Position numbers and translations under genes: made by a program. From Gimesia algae (GTDB lineage Bacteria > Planctomycetota > Planctomycetia > Planctomycetales > Planctomycetaceae): a DNA stretch of 64,000 nucleotides. Below, piece after piece: positions 46,875 to 56,410 of this stretch. The stretch's first letter is position 1. Every line of letters starts with the position of its first letter. Under the pieces are notes generated by a model, which searched no databases, had not been told where the DNA came from, and saw only the letters and a list, made by a program, of their open reading frames with translations. The stretch is taken from positions 5,307,357 to 5,371,356 of the forward strand of contig NZ_CP036343.1 in assembly GCF_007746795.1 (NCBI RefSeq), in the 5' to 3' direction.

Positions 46875-47621
46875 TCAGTTTTTGACCATCGGTGAATTTA
46901 CTTCAAGAACAGGTGCTCCATTCCCGAAAAAAGCAGGATCTTCACCACGTGTGGAAGGCAACCGGCCTCCCATTCTGAGAATCAGCATCGGACGTCCCAA
47001 CAGATCAGCCTCGGCAATCAGGTTTTTTTGAGCGGTGATGGTTTGTGTCGGTTGCCGATCAAACTGTGCTGGCACTGCCGTTTGAGGTCGTTCCAGATAA
47101 ACGACTTTTGTCACCATCCTTCCGGACAGCACCAGTTCAATGTCTTCTGCTGTAAAACTGACTGGAATCGGATACTGTTCGGCCAGTCCGGCAGGAGGAT
47201 GCAGACGATCAATTAACTCAATGGTAGGATATAATTCAACACCGGGAAATTCCGGCATCCCACTGATTTTAACTCGATACACATAACCGACTCCAAAACC
47301 GATGGAAGCTGGTGATGTTTTTTGAATTACCTGATCTGGACCGCCAGCATAGAACGTCAAAGTTCCCGTGGAAGGCAGACTGAATTTCATGGGTTGAATG
47401 TATCCGGGTTGTACCTGGCCAGACAAAGCCGCCCACTGACCGGCAACCCCTGGAGGAGTGCGTTGATTCAGTGGATGATAGAATTGATTCCCCGAATTGT
47501 ACTGGCGACCGCCGATCATCTCTTGAGACCAGGCAGCTGGTACATCCATGACAAAAACGATCACGGGCATTAACAGTAGCGTTAATAAGCATGATCGGTA
47601 TTGTCGTTTTGAATTCGTCAT
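46875..47621 (-). CDS. Secreted envelope protein, paralog of the 47778 gene
   Basis: 248 residues with a signal peptide (about 10-32). The core YRVKISGMPEFPGVELYPTIELIDRL, then PIPVSFTAEDIELVLSGRMVTKVVYL, aligns to the neighbour at 47778-48917 ([47 protein letters not shown]). The C-terminal LIAEADLLGRPMLILRMGGR also matches ([18 protein letters not shown]). Function unknown. Stop lies 68 bp before the DUF11-like gene start. Confidence 0.75.
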   Translation of the reverse strand: MTNSKRQYRSCLLTLLLMPVIVFVMDVPAAWSQEMIGGRQYNSGNQFYHPLNQRTPPGVAGQWAALSGQVQPGYIQPMKFSLPSTGTLTFYAGGPDQVIQKTSPASIGFGVGYVYRVKISGMPEFPGVELYPTIELIDRLHPPAGLAEQYPIPVSFTAEDIELVLSGRMVTKVVYLERPQTAVPAQFDRQPTQTITAQKNLIAEADLLGRPMLILRMGGRLPSTRGEDPAFFGNGAPVLEVNSPMVKN

Positions 47622-47723
47622 GACTAAGAGTTTCTACGATCAGTTGTCCAGAGAGATGACAGAAGAGATTTAGCCGTAAAAGATGAGATAGCAGAGCAGA
47701 GAGGAAACTTGAAAAGACAAGGG

Positions 47724-47758
47724 GTGACACTCCTGGTATGTGTTACCAGGAGTGTCAC
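47724..47758 (-). terminator. Hairpin between paralogous envelope genes
   Basis: 13-bp perfect stem GTGACACTCCTGG / CCAGGAGTGTCAC with a 9-nt loop; the minus strand continues with CCCTTGTCTTTTC. It ends the 47778-48917 unit or reduces read-through. Confidence 0.8.
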
Positions 47759-47777
47759 GTGGGTCCAGAGTCTTTTT

Positions 47778-48917
47778 TTAGTATCCAGAACCTGGTGCCA
47801 TGGTTCTTGGGTAAGAAACCTGACCAGGAGAGTGTACCGGATGACTTTCTGAGTATTGGACATACTTAACAGGTTTGGGCAAGCTTGGTGGTGGATTCTG
47901 TTTAACATCGATCAGGAAGTGATCCACTGGCTTCGGCAGATTCGTTTTCGATACGTTCCGAATCGTATGAGACTTCAAGCTGGCTGGTCCACCCAATGGA
48001 ATGTGGGGAGGGCCTGGCAGTCCGATAGGAGTCCCTGTCATGGGCATACCCCAGGCAGGTGTTGGTCCCATTCCAGCGATTGGATTGTAAGCTGGCTGAC
48101 CGGGAGCACCCATGCCCCCCATCATTGTGGGTACAGGGACACCTGAAGCGATACCAATTGCTTCACCGGGGATCGGCATGGGAGCCATGTGAGCTCCAGC
48201 GTCACCATCGTAGGAAACCTGAGAAACCACTTCATTTCCATCATCACCAGATGGCATTTCCAGATCCATGTTACCCATTCGCAGCACAGCCATGATTGTT
48301 CCACGACGATCTGCTTCAGCAACCGGATCAACACCAGGATCCAGACGGGTAGAAACCAGAGTTTCCACACCGGCGATTGCCAGTTCCTGAAACTTTTCAT
48401 CTGGAAGATAGATTACTTTGGTCACGAAGTTGTTGCTTTCCACCTGATCCAGATCTTCCGGAGTAATTTCCAGAGGAATACTGTTATGTGACAGGTAAGC
48501 ATCTGTTGTTGGATGTGCCGGATACACCTGCAATGAAGGATACAGAGCAGGAATTGAGCGTCCTGGAATGTGCGACATTTTTAACCGGTAGGTTGCCCCC
48601 TGGTTAAAGTTGTAGCGTCCCGGAGCTGTAATCTGATTTTCGGCATAGCCCTCCGCAACCTGCCAGCCAACCTTCATGCCTGCTGGCCCTACAAAGCGAA
48701 CCTGTGAGGTCCGCGCTGCATAGGCACTCATGGGTGGCGGTCCCAGCATTTGCAGAACGCCAGGCCCCGGCCCATCTACCATAGGCCCCGGTCGCTGCAT
48801 CATCGCAGCCGGTGGAGCATGGTACTCACCTTTTTTAATTACCTGTTGTCCGTCGGCTGCACAGCCAACACAGACAACTACCAATGTTCCTAAAGCCAGG
48901 AAGTAGTACTTCATCAT
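47778..48917 (-). CDS. Secreted envelope lipoprotein, paralog of the 46875 gene
   Basis: About 380 residues from the ATG at 48917, just after an AGGGG site; the next ATG at 48914 is also possible. The signal peptide ends in lipobox VVVCVGC. The Met/Pro/Gly-rich N-terminal and C-terminal parts flank the domain shared with 46875-47621. Unknown function, exposed at the envelope. First gene of this minus-strand set. Confidence 0.75.
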   Translation of the reverse strand: MMKYYFLALGTLVVVCVGCAADGQQVIKKGEYHAPPAAMMQRPGPMVDGPGPGVLQMLGPPPMSAYAARTSQVRFVGPAGMKVGWQVAEGYAENQITAPGRYNFNQGATYRLKMSHIPGRSIPALYPSLQVYPAHPTTDAYLSHNSIPLEITPEDLDQVESNNFVTKVIYLPDEKFQELAIAGVETLVSTRLDPGVDPVAEADRRGTIMAVLRMGNMDLEMPSGDDGNEVVSQVSYDGDAGAHMAPMPIPGEAIGIASGVPVPTMMGGMGAPGQPAYNPIAGMGPTPAWGMPMTGTPIGLPGPPHIPLGGPASLKSHTIRNVSKTNLPKPVDHFLIDVKQNPPPSLPKPVKYVQYSESHPVHSPGQVSYPRTMAPGSGY

Positions 48918-49242
48918 GACCCCTTGTTCGAATACCCACGACGAATAATGCGACTTGTGTAAGTGAAGAACCGTCCATCGCAAACTAAGACGTCGATCCC
49001 TGGGAATTTGGAACGGTCGACGTTCGGTTCAAAAAAGACTCAGTTTTCAGGTCGACCCAAAGCCCGAAATAACGTTAAAATGCGATCAGTCCCAAATTTC
49101 AACGTTCTTACACTGAGCTAAACGGTCTGCCAGCTGAAATACTCCAGCCAGCTAGAGGCACATAGATGGCCTCATACATCTGTTTTCGGACTAATGTGGT
49201 CCGATTCTTTGACAAATTCGTTTTTTTCCGAACAATTATAAC
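48918..49242. other. Divergent promoter region
   Basis: 325 bp between envelope genes (minus) and the LolA-like gene (plus). It has an inverted pair CGTCGA/TCGACG (48991-48996 and 49017-49022). TTGACA at 49209-49214 lies before the plus-strand ATG, but no good -10 sits at the right distance. No ORF. Confidence 0.4.
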
Positions 49243-50238
49243 ATGTTACGCATTTTAACCCTGACATCAGGCCTCCTGCTCGTCGCAGTGCTGAATCATT
49301 TTTTCTCGATCTCTTCCTGGGCTCAATTGCCGCAAAGCTTGAGCAGACAGGAGGATAGAAAGAGCCAGAATCAAAGACTTCTCGCTCAGGCAGATTCCCG
49401 GGAGAAGTCAGCAGCTGGAAATACTGCGTCTAATGAATCCGAAAAGAATTTGAAAAATAATCCGGTTTATGCGACAGCACTGCTAAATAAAGCCCGCGAA
49501 GAACTCCTCTCCTACCGTTCAATTCGAACTCACATTACCGAGAAAGTCGAAATTGGGCCAAAAACCTTCATCATCACCGGAAATTACTTACAGGCAAAAG
49601 ACCTGAAACAGGGTAAAGAACTGAAACTTCGACTCGAGTTTCAGGTTCAGAGTCAGAATCCAGATGGTAAACCGGTCGGTACCGTGCTCGAAATCTGTGA
49701 TGGCCAGGTATTGTGGACCGAGCATACAATTAAAGGAACTTCGCGGGTAACGCGTAGGGATGTACAGGCGATCCTACAACAGGCAGAGGTCAATCCACAG
49801 GCACAAACGAACATACTGGTTGCACAACTTGGCCTGGGAGGACTACCGGGATTACTGGCAGCCATTCAGAAAAATATGAATTTCGTCAGCGTGGCAGAAC
49901 GAACCATCAGTGGAAAGACTTTAACGGTCTTAAATGGTACCTGGAAAGAAGAATTTCTGGCACAATGGAAGGGGGGAGATCCTGCAGCTCCTGTCGAACT
50001 ACCTGCTTATGTCCCGGATGCAGTCAGAGTCTACCTGGACCAGGAAACGCTCTTCCCTCGTCGAATTGTCTACTTGAAAAAAACTGGTGATTCTCTGCAA
50101 AGTATGGTCTCACTTAATTTTAGCAAAGTGACACTGAATTCACCTATCCCCGAAACGGAATTTGCTTATGAGCCACCAGATGGCGTTTTTCCGGTGGATG
50201 TTACCAAACAATACCTTCAACAGTTGAATAAGGAATAA
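49243..50238 (+). CDS. Secreted LolA/LolB-fold-like protein (tentative)
   Basis: 331 residues, signal peptide about 1-27. After a charged linker, a beta-rich domain reads SYRSIRTHITEKVEIGPKTFIITGNY, LKLRLEFQVQ, VGTVLEICDGQVLW, then a late YLDQETLFPRRIVYLKK. This succession of antiparallel strands with an amphipathic helix resembles the lipoprotein-carrier (LolA/LolB/DUF1571-like) half-barrel. Identity is by pattern only. It opens a plus-strand gene set with lspA and ExbB/D. Confidence 0.55.
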   Translation: MLRILTLTSGLLLVAVLNHFFSISSWAQLPQSLSRQEDRKSQNQRLLAQADSREKSAAGNTASNESEKNLKNNPVYATALLNKAREELLSYRSIRTHITEKVEIGPKTFIITGNYLQAKDLKQGKELKLRLEFQVQSQNPDGKPVGTVLEICDGQVLWTEHTIKGTSRVTRRDVQAILQQAEVNPQAQTNILVAQLGLGGLPGLLAAIQKNMNFVSVAERTISGKTLTVLNGTWKEEFLAQWKGGDPAAPVELPAYVPDAVRVYLDQETLFPRRIVYLKKTGDSLQSMVSLNFSKVTLNSPIPETEFAYEPPDGVFPVDVTKQYLQQLNKE

Positions 50239-50408
50239 CGTAAGAGAAGTACTCCACTTTCATAAACTCTCATCTGGATGAGCATTGTCCGTTTCTCAAC
50301 ATTCCTCTTCTATGGAATCCAGACTGTTCGAGAATTGATAATCCACTACAATATAGAGACTTATGTTAGTATATACGGACTGAATTTATCTGCCATGGAT
50401 TTGAATTA

Positions 50409-51425
50409 ATGCCAGCAGCATTTACAGAGATGGAACAACGCACCGCACGATGGCAGACAAATTCCCCTCTGCTCGTTGTTCCCAGTTGGGCGGCTTCGCT
50501 GGCGATCCACTCCCTCATCCTGCTCATCCTGATTTCCAGTCTGAATCGCTGTGACAGCGGTCAGACTGGAGGCGATGAAGGAGAGCTCCGTAGTGTGGGT
50601 ATTTATGTCAAACCGTCCCCTGATGCCGAGCAGACTGAGGATTCCGACCAGGAACAGTTGGAATCTCCTGACAATCTGCAGGTTTCACAGGTCCAGGAAC
50701 AGATCAGTGAAGTAATGGACCAGCCGCCGGTCGCTCCTCTGCTTCCAGAATTGAATTCGAAATTGCTCGGAGCAGGCCCGACACAGGCCCCCAGCACTCC
50801 CACTGCCGACCTGACTGATAACCAGTTATTGTCCCCCAGCACAGCACTGGCACCTCCTGTTATGGGTGCCGGGAATGTCAATTTTTTCGACGCCGTCGAT
50901 TCTGGCAAGCGATTTGTCTTCGTGCTCGACTGCTCTGGAAGTATGGCCGCGCCACAGGGAGCCCCCATTCGCAAAGCCAGGTCAGAACTGATTTCCAGCC
51001 TGGCAGGATTAAATCACCATCAGCAATTTCAGATCATTTTTTACAATACCAACACTCGTGCCATGCAGCATCGGGGAAAGTCCGCGGAATTGCTTTATGC
51101 CACTGACATCAATCGAACCCTGGCCCGCCAGTTCATTCAGAGTGTCGAACCTGACGGTGGTACAGATCATCTGCCTGCGTTAAAAAGAGCTTTAAGTTTT
51201 AACCCGGATGTCATATTCTTCCTGACAGACGCAAAACATCCGCAGTTATCCAGTGCTGACCTCAATGAAATCCGTGCAGAAAATGGTGGTAGAGCGAAAA
51301 TTCACTGCATCGAATTTGGAGAGGGTTTCCCCGTCAAGGAAGGCAACTCACTCGATAAACTCGCCCGCCAGAATAAAGGCAGCTATCGATACTATAATGT
51401 CCGCAAATTTATCAAGCGCAACTAG
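50409..51425 (+). CDS. Membrane-anchored VWA-domain protein
   Basis: 338 residues. A single membrane helix at about 26-44 follows a short cytoplasmic N-terminus; then an acidic/Pro-rich linker, and a von Willebrand A domain from about 165. The MIDAS residues are DCSGS (174-178), the Thr in PDGGTDH and the Asp in FLTDAKHP, so metal binding is likely. Probably an extracytoplasmic scaffold working with the ExbB/ExbD set downstream. Confidence 0.88.
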   Translation: MPAAFTEMEQRTARWQTNSPLLVVPSWAASLAIHSLILLILISSLNRCDSGQTGGDEGELRSVGIYVKPSPDAEQTEDSDQEQLESPDNLQVSQVQEQISEVMDQPPVAPLLPELNSKLLGAGPTQAPSTPTADLTDNQLLSPSTALAPPVMGAGNVNFFDAVDSGKRFVFVLDCSGSMAAPQGAPIRKARSELISSLAGLNHHQQFQIIFYNTNTRAMQHRGKSAELLYATDINRTLARQFIQSVEPDGGTDHLPALKRALSFNPDVIFFLTDAKHPQLSSADLNEIRAENGGRAKIHCIEFGEGFPVKEGNSLDKLARQNKGSYRYYNVRKFIKRN

Positions 51426-51491
51426 GAGACTGCCAGAGCTGTCTGCGCATCAACAGAAATACAATTCACCCCCTCAGAAAGCCAGTGTTTA

Positions 51492-52049
51492 ATGTCCTCG
51501 TCCGTTTCCAAAGCGACTCGCTACACCCTGCTGTTGACCTGCCTGTTATTTTGCGTTGGCTGTGATCAGTACACCAAGAAGATCGCCGTCGAAAAACTCA
51601 AATTCGAACCACCGGTGACTTACTTGAATAATACTTTCCGCATGGAATATGCAGAGAATTCGGGCGCTTTTCTGAGTGTAGGCAGCCGTCTCTCGAAACC
51701 GGTCCGTTTTTTTCTGCTGGTTGTCGCGAATGCCGCATTTTTGATTCTTGTGTCGGGGATGCTGGTCTTTCGCTGGCAGATGCCACTGGTCCAGTTTATC
51801 GCGTTATCGTTATTGCTGGCAGGTGGGATCGGTAATTTAATTGATCGGGTTTTCCTGAATGGCATTGTCATCGATTTTCTCAACATCGGGTTTGGTCCTT
51901 TGAGAACCGGTATTTTCAATGTGGCGGATATGGCAATTACGGGAGGAGCGCTCTTAATGCTCTTTTCCTGGTTTTTCACCAAGGATCCAAGTGATCAGAA
52001 AAGTGAGCAACCTGATTCAGAACCGATCACTTCAGCACCTGCAGAGTAG
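51492..52049 (+). CDS. lspA: Lipoprotein signal peptidase (signal peptidase II)
   Basis: Aspartic protease cleaving lipoprotein signal peptides. DQYTKKIAVEKL after the first helix, NSGAFLS, GNLIDRVFLNGIVIDFL with the first catalytic Asp, and FNVADMAITGG with the second. Four helices; 185 residues including a charged tail. It lies between the VWA and TPR genes, so its product is presumably expressed with them, although it serves all lipoproteins including the several seen in this window. Confidence 0.95.
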   Translation: MSSSVSKATRYTLLLTCLLFCVGCDQYTKKIAVEKLKFEPPVTYLNNTFRMEYAENSGAFLSVGSRLSKPVRFFLLVVANAAFLILVSGMLVFRWQMPLVQFIALSLLLAGGIGNLIDRVFLNGIVIDFLNIGFGPLRTGIFNVADMAITGGALLMLFSWFFTKDPSDQKSEQPDSEPITSAPAE

Positions 52050-52075
52050 CTCCATTTCCCTGTTGAAAGAAGTCC

Positions 52076-53125
52076 ATGCGAACATTCCTGTTGATCAACC
52101 TGGTGATTGTATTCCTATTTCAGAATACAGACAGTACCTGCGCCCAGGATAAGATCGAAGTCCGCCCACATCACCATGTAGGTCAGGCCACACTTCCGTG
52201 TACGATTCTGGATTTCACTCATTCAGAGATCAAAGTGAAGCTGCTGCCCAGCGGGACTGTGAAAATTTATCCCAGTTCGGAAATCGTAAAGGTTCATACA
52301 CCGCAAACAGAACAGCACCAGCAGGGACTGGAACAGTTACAAAAGGGAGAATACGAAAAAGCCATTGATTCTTTCAATGAAGCTTTGAATATAGAAAACC
52401 GCCTCTGGGTCCGTCGTGAAATTCTGGCGTTGATGACCAAAGCCGCTTTAGCGCTCGGCGACAATCTGAAAGCAGCACATCGATTTCAAATCATGGTTGA
52501 AAACGAGCCTGATGCCCGTTCGTTCGATCTGATCCCGCTCGACTGGGGAATCAAAGAAACTTTGTCGCCTGTCCGGAATGCGGCTCAAAACTGGTTAACA
52601 GAACAGGATGAAGTCAAACAGCTGATAGGGGCCAGCATTCTGCTAACAGCGCCTGATTATCAGGCACAGGCAGAAGCAGCACTCCGATCGCTGGCCACAA
52701 GTCCCCGCGTGAATATCCAGCAACTGGCACGCAGTCAGCTCTGGCGACTCCGCCTGCGCACTGGTGATATCAGTCTCCTGGAACTGCAGCGCTGGGAACG
52801 CAATCTGAATCAGGTTCCGGAACACCTCAGAGCAGGACCACACTTTCTACTGGGTACCGGGTATGCCATGCTGGAACGACACGGACAGGCCGCTGCTTCA
52901 TTTCTCTGGATTCCACTTGCTGAAAATTCCAACCCCCAACTCTCAGCGGAAGCCAGCTTGAAAGCCGCCGATTCGATTCTGGCAATGGGACAGACCAATA
53001 ACGCGTTGCGACTGTACCAGGAAACCGCAGCACGATATTCAATATCACCTGCACGGCAAATGGCACTGCAGATGATTGATCAGATCACAAAAACGAGTTC
53101 GCAACCGAAAACACAAGATAATTGA
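52076..53125 (+). CDS. Exported TPR-repeat protein
   Basis: 349 residues with a signal peptide (about 1-24). A beta-rich N-terminal patch (about 35-80) precedes tetratricopeptide-like repeats (EQLQKGEYEKAIDSFNEALNIENR, LALGDNLKAAHRFQIM, TNNALRLYQETAARY). TPR scaffolds often serve ExbB/TolQ systems. It starts 26 bp after lspA and ends 22 bp before the ExbB gene. Confidence 0.8.
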   Translation: MRTFLLINLVIVFLFQNTDSTCAQDKIEVRPHHHVGQATLPCTILDFTHSEIKVKLLPSGTVKIYPSSEIVKVHTPQTEQHQQGLEQLQKGEYEKAIDSFNEALNIENRLWVRREILALMTKAALALGDNLKAAHRFQIMVENEPDARSFDLIPLDWGIKETLSPVRNAAQNWLTEQDEVKQLIGASILLTAPDYQAQAEAALRSLATSPRVNIQQLARSQLWRLRLRTGDISLLELQRWERNLNQVPEHLRAGPHFLLGTGYAMLERHGQAAASFLWIPLAENSNPQLSAEASLKAADSILAMGQTNNALRLYQETAARYSISPARQMALQMIDQITKTSSQPKTQDN

Positions 53126-53147
53126 ATAGCACGAATTTTTTCTGGAA

Positions 53148-54014
53148 ATGAATGATTTGATGGATCGAAATAAATCACTGAGTCAATACCTCTGGGCCAG
53201 TTTTATCTGTACCTGTCTCTCGCTGTCAACTCCCGCCTTCTGCCTCGCTGCAGAAGAGTCAGGGACGAGTGCGGGGACAGACATCTCAAAAATCGATTTC
53301 CGACAACTCGTTGATGATGCGGGTACGATTGGAATCATTATTGCGGTCCTGAGTATCGCCATGGTGGCTTTAATCGTGGAGCATATTATCAGTATTCGCA
53401 GAAATGCTCTGATGCCCCCCGGCCTGGCGGAAGAAGTTCACGGTTTGATCACACAGCAGCAATATCGCAGTGCGGATTCCGTCTGTAAGTCAAACCCCAG
53501 CTTTCTATCTTATCTACTGTCTGCCGGACTGGCTGAAGTTCAACTGGGGTACGGTGCCGTCGAAAAAGCGATGGAAGATGCAGCGATGCAACAGTCGGCA
53601 CGATTGAATCGGAAAATTGAATACTTGTCAGTCATTGGTACACTCTCTCCCATGCTGGGACTGCTGGGGACAGTTTGGGGAATGATCCTGGCCTTTTCGG
53701 AATTCACTGCCAAAGCCAACCCGGATGTGGCAGAACTGGCTCCCGGGATCTCCAAAGCGCTGATCACAACTCTATTCGGTCTGAGTGTCACCGTGCCCGC
53801 ACTCGCCAGTTTTGCTTTTTTTCGTAACAGGATTGATGAGCTCGTTGCTCAATCCTCACTATTAGCCGAACATGTTTTTGCTGACTTCAAACGCAGTATC
53901 GCTGTTCCAGCGAAACAGTCGGGTAAACCAGTCCGGAAACGACCGGAAGATGAACTTGCACAACGGCTCGCCGATCAACAGGGAACACGACCCTCACCAC
54001 CTCCCGAAGGATAA
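53148..54014 (+). CDS. MotA/TolQ/ExbB-type proton channel protein
   Basis: 288 residues. After a signal-like N-terminus come three membrane helices: IIIAVLSIAMVALIVEHI (about 62-80), VIGTLSPMLGLLGTVWGMILAF (about 160-182) and KALITTLFGLSVTVPALASFAFF (about 202-225). The two later helices form the family's conserved pore region. It works with the two ExbD-type proteins directly after it. The driven partner is not obvious; the VWA and TPR proteins are candidates. Confidence 0.9.
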   Translation: MNDLMDRNKSLSQYLWASFICTCLSLSTPAFCLAAEESGTSAGTDISKIDFRQLVDDAGTIGIIIAVLSIAMVALIVEHIISIRRNALMPPGLAEEVHGLITQQQYRSADSVCKSNPSFLSYLLSAGLAEVQLGYGAVEKAMEDAAMQQSARLNRKIEYLSVIGTLSPMLGLLGTVWGMILAFSEFTAKANPDVAELAPGISKALITTLFGLSVTVPALASFAFFRNRIDELVAQSSLLAEHVFADFKRSIAVPAKQSGKPVRKRPEDELAQRLADQQGTRPSPPPEG

Positions 54015-54019
54015 AACAG

Positions 54020-54436
54020 ATGAGAGTCCCTACACGTCCCCGCCAGCCTGGAATCCGATTTAACATCACTCCCCTGATCGATATTGTCTTTCTGCTGGTT
54101 GTCTTCTTTCTGGCCGCGACTCACCTCACTCAAAATGAGAAGCTGGAAGCGGTCGAACTGCCCGAGGCATCGCAAAACGAATCCGAGCCGGATGAAACGC
54201 CGCGACGGATGATAATCACAATCACCCTGGATGAAAATCTGCATCTACGCGGGAACGAAATCAGCCCGGAGGAACTGGAAGCACAACTTCTGGCACTGGA
54301 TGAAAGCAAACGACACGAAATGGAAATCCGCATCCGCGGAGACCGACGGATCCCGTACCAAATTGTTGAACCCGTGCTGATCAGCTGCGCCCGCGCAGGT
54401 ATTTCCAACGTTAAATTTCTTGTCTTGAATGAGTAA
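54020..54436 (+). CDS. ExbD/TolR-type protein 1
   Basis: 138 residues. A single N-terminal membrane helix carries FNITPLIDIVFLLVVFFLAAT, with the aspartate that carries protons in ExbD/TolR. A periplasmic domain follows. AAGGA precedes the ATG and the gap to ExbB is 5 bp, so it is co-translated. Confidence 0.93.
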   Translation: MRVPTRPRQPGIRFNITPLIDIVFLLVVFFLAATHLTQNEKLEAVELPEASQNESEPDETPRRMIITITLDENLHLRGNEISPEELEAQLLALDESKRHEMEIRIRGDRRIPYQIVEPVLISCARAGISNVKFLVLNE

Positions 54437-54448
54437 CTGCCCTTTGCC

Positions 54449-54916
54449 ATGAAAATCCCTTCTCATCATAACAGCCGCTCCGATATCCAGGACCAGGCTA
54501 CCATGACGCCGATGATTGACGTGGTATTTCTGCTGCTGATCTTCTTTATCAGCGCATCAGCAAACCAGGTTCGTGAATTTCTGCTGCCAACTGAACTCGC
54601 GACCGGCAGCATTGAATCATTTGAATCAACTCCGCAAGAACAGCCGCTGGGGGAAGTCTGGTTAAAACTCAAACGGCAGGATAATCAGACTATTGTAGAA
54701 TTAAATGAGCGCGAGTATGCTCAGTTCGATCAATTGAAACAGACATTGATGGAACTGGCAGAACTGGCACCAGAAATCCCTGTGATTCTGGACATTCAGG
54801 AAGAAGTCCCATTGGGTGAAATGATTCGCACCTACGATACTTGCCTGGCTGCTGGCTTCCAGTCAATCAATTTTGCTACCAACGCAAATAAAGTCGCTCC
54901 CAAAAAGAAACTGTGA
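54449..54916 (+). CDS. ExbD/TolR-type protein 2
   Basis: 155 residues. MTPMIDVVFLLLIFFISASA is the ExbD/TolR helix with its proton-path aspartate. The periplasmic part differs clearly from ExbD-1, so it is not a recent duplicate. Two ExbD beside one ExbB suggests a heteromeric stator, a common planctomycete arrangement. Confidence 0.93.
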   Translation: MKIPSHHNSRSDIQDQATMTPMIDVVFLLLIFFISASANQVREFLLPTELATGSIESFESTPQEQPLGEVWLKLKRQDNQTIVELNEREYAQFDQLKQTLMELAELAPEIPVILDIQEEVPLGEMIRTYDTCLAAGFQSINFATNANKVAPKKKL

Positions 54917-54946
54917 ACAACTCATAATTGAAATTCGATATTCTCC

Positions 54947-55720
54947 ATGAAGTTATTTGATACCCACGCCCACCTGGATGAAGAAGCCTTTCACCCCGAT
55001 CGCCCGGAAACTGTGCAAAACGCCATCGACGCAGGCGTTGAAACGATCCTGTCCATCGGCATTACCGCAGAAAGCAGTCAACGGGCCGTTGATCTGGCTG
55101 CGACCTTTCAGCATGTTTACGCAGTTGTGGGGATCCAGCCTAACTACGTCGCTCAAATGAAACCCAATGACTGGGAGCTGATTGAGGCACTCTCGACCGC
55201 TGATAAAGTCGTTGGCATTGGCGAGACGGGACTGGATCGCTACTGGGACTATGCCCCGATCGAATTGCAACAGGACTATTTCCGCAAACACATTCAGCTG
55301 TCCCGCAAACTGGACCTCCCTTTTGTGATTCACTGCCGTGAGGCTGAAGCGGATGTTGTAGAACTGTTACAGCAGGAAGCGGCAGGCGCACCATTGAAAG
55401 GAATCATGCATTCCTTCTGTGGCAGTCCGGAGACAGCTGCCGCCTGCCTGGAACTGGGGCTCCATATTTCTTTTGCAGGCATGCTGACCTTCAAGAAAAA
55501 TGACGAACTGCGGGAGACAGCAAAACAGATTCCACTGGATCGACTGCTGATCGAAACCGACTCCCCTTATCTGGCTCCGGTTCCCATGCGTGGCAAAAGG
55601 AATGAACCAGCGTTTGTAAAATACACCTGCGCCTGCCTGGCGGAACTCCATCAGAAAACTCCGGAAGAGATGGCGGAGATCACAACCGCCAATGCCGAAG
55701 CTCTCTTCAACATCACCTGA
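54947..55720 (+). CDS. tatD: TatD-family metal-dependent deoxyribonuclease/hydrolase
   Basis: 257-residue amidohydrolase-superfamily enzyme: DTHAHLDEEAF (HxH), GIGETGLDRYWD (metal Glu), VIHCREAEADV (His), MHSFCGS (His) and ETDSPYLAP (Asp). It acts as a 3'-5' DNase or D-aminoacyl-tRNA-related hydrolase in other bacteria; the real substrate is uncertain. It ends the ExbB/D gene set with a terminator. Confidence 0.95.
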   Translation: MKLFDTHAHLDEEAFHPDRPETVQNAIDAGVETILSIGITAESSQRAVDLAATFQHVYAVVGIQPNYVAQMKPNDWELIEALSTADKVVGIGETGLDRYWDYAPIELQQDYFRKHIQLSRKLDLPFVIHCREAEADVVELLQQEAAGAPLKGIMHSFCGSPETAAACLELGLHISFAGMLTFKKNDELRETAKQIPLDRLLIETDSPYLAPVPMRGKRNEPAFVKYTCACLAELHQKTPEEMAEITTANAEALFNIT

Positions 55721-55739
55721 AACAGAGGGCCGTTTTTTG

Positions 55740-55769
55740 AGGGATTCTTCAGAATCCCTATTTCTTTCA
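55740..55769 (+). terminator. Terminator after tatD
   Basis: Stem AGGGATTC / GAATCCCT with a TTCA loop, followed by ATTTCTTTC. Confidence 0.85.
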
Positions 55770-55958
55770 GATGGATACTTTCATTTTTATCCAATCCTGC
55801 TATTGTTAGACTTAGTGCAGCTATGGAAATAACTTGCGTCAATTGAAACCACAACAGAATTACATAAATGCGTTCATTTAACTCTCGCAGCTTACTCACA
55901 ACTATGATTGGGTGAAAGTAGCTCCGGAAACGCTCAGTATATCTGGATACAGGCTAGG

Positions 55959-56345
55959 ATGGTCATGATCAAAAAGTGGCTCGCGCACGCCTTCGCGGTA
56001 GAACGCCCGGAAGATTTTGTTCCCACCGTCGAGCAGCAGCAGATTGCAGATCGCATCTGCCAGGAAGTCATTCGCCGGGAGATGGTGACTCTGGCCATCC
56101 TCACCCTGGAAACCTGCCGCCCTCTGAACTACATCGGTTCACAGGCCATTCATTTCTTCACTCCATTACTGTCAATCCTGGTTGATCCACGGTCACAGAA
56201 AATCTTTGCTGACTTTCTTGAACAGCGAAGCTCCATTGAATGGCTGTGCCAGCGATTGGAATTCTTAAGCAATAAGCAGCCGGAAGATCAAAGTCCGCCT
56301 GTTGATCCTGCACCATTGCCTGTCTTGAAAAAAGATGATTCCTGA
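55959..56345 (+). CDS. Conserved-looking small helical protein, unknown
   Basis: About 128 residues; the start is ATG 55959 or ATG 55965 (both follow CTAGG; a TTG at 55908 is less likely). Mostly alpha-helical: EQQQIADRICQEVIRREMVTLAILTLETCRPLNYIGSQAIHFFTPLLSIL, then a Pro-rich tail. It has one marginal hydrophobic stretch, possibly membrane-associated. It lies 65 bp before the GlmL-like gene on the same strand and is plausibly the first gene of that operon. No family recognised. Confidence 0.6.
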   Translation: MVMIKKWLAHAFAVERPEDFVPTVEQQQIADRICQEVIRREMVTLAILTLETCRPLNYIGSQAIHFFTPLLSILVDPRSQKIFADFLEQRSSIEWLCQRLEFLSNKQPEDQSPPVDPAPLPVLKKDDS

Positions 56346-56410
56346 CAAAAGATATACGGCCTGAACGACACTTCAACTGCTCTCAGATTGACACGGATGG
56401 TGAGTCAGAT

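Noticed and set aside
48991-49022. CGTCGA/TCGACG inverted repeat as an operator
   Set aside because: Only six bp per arm with a 20-bp spacer; expected by chance in a region of this size.
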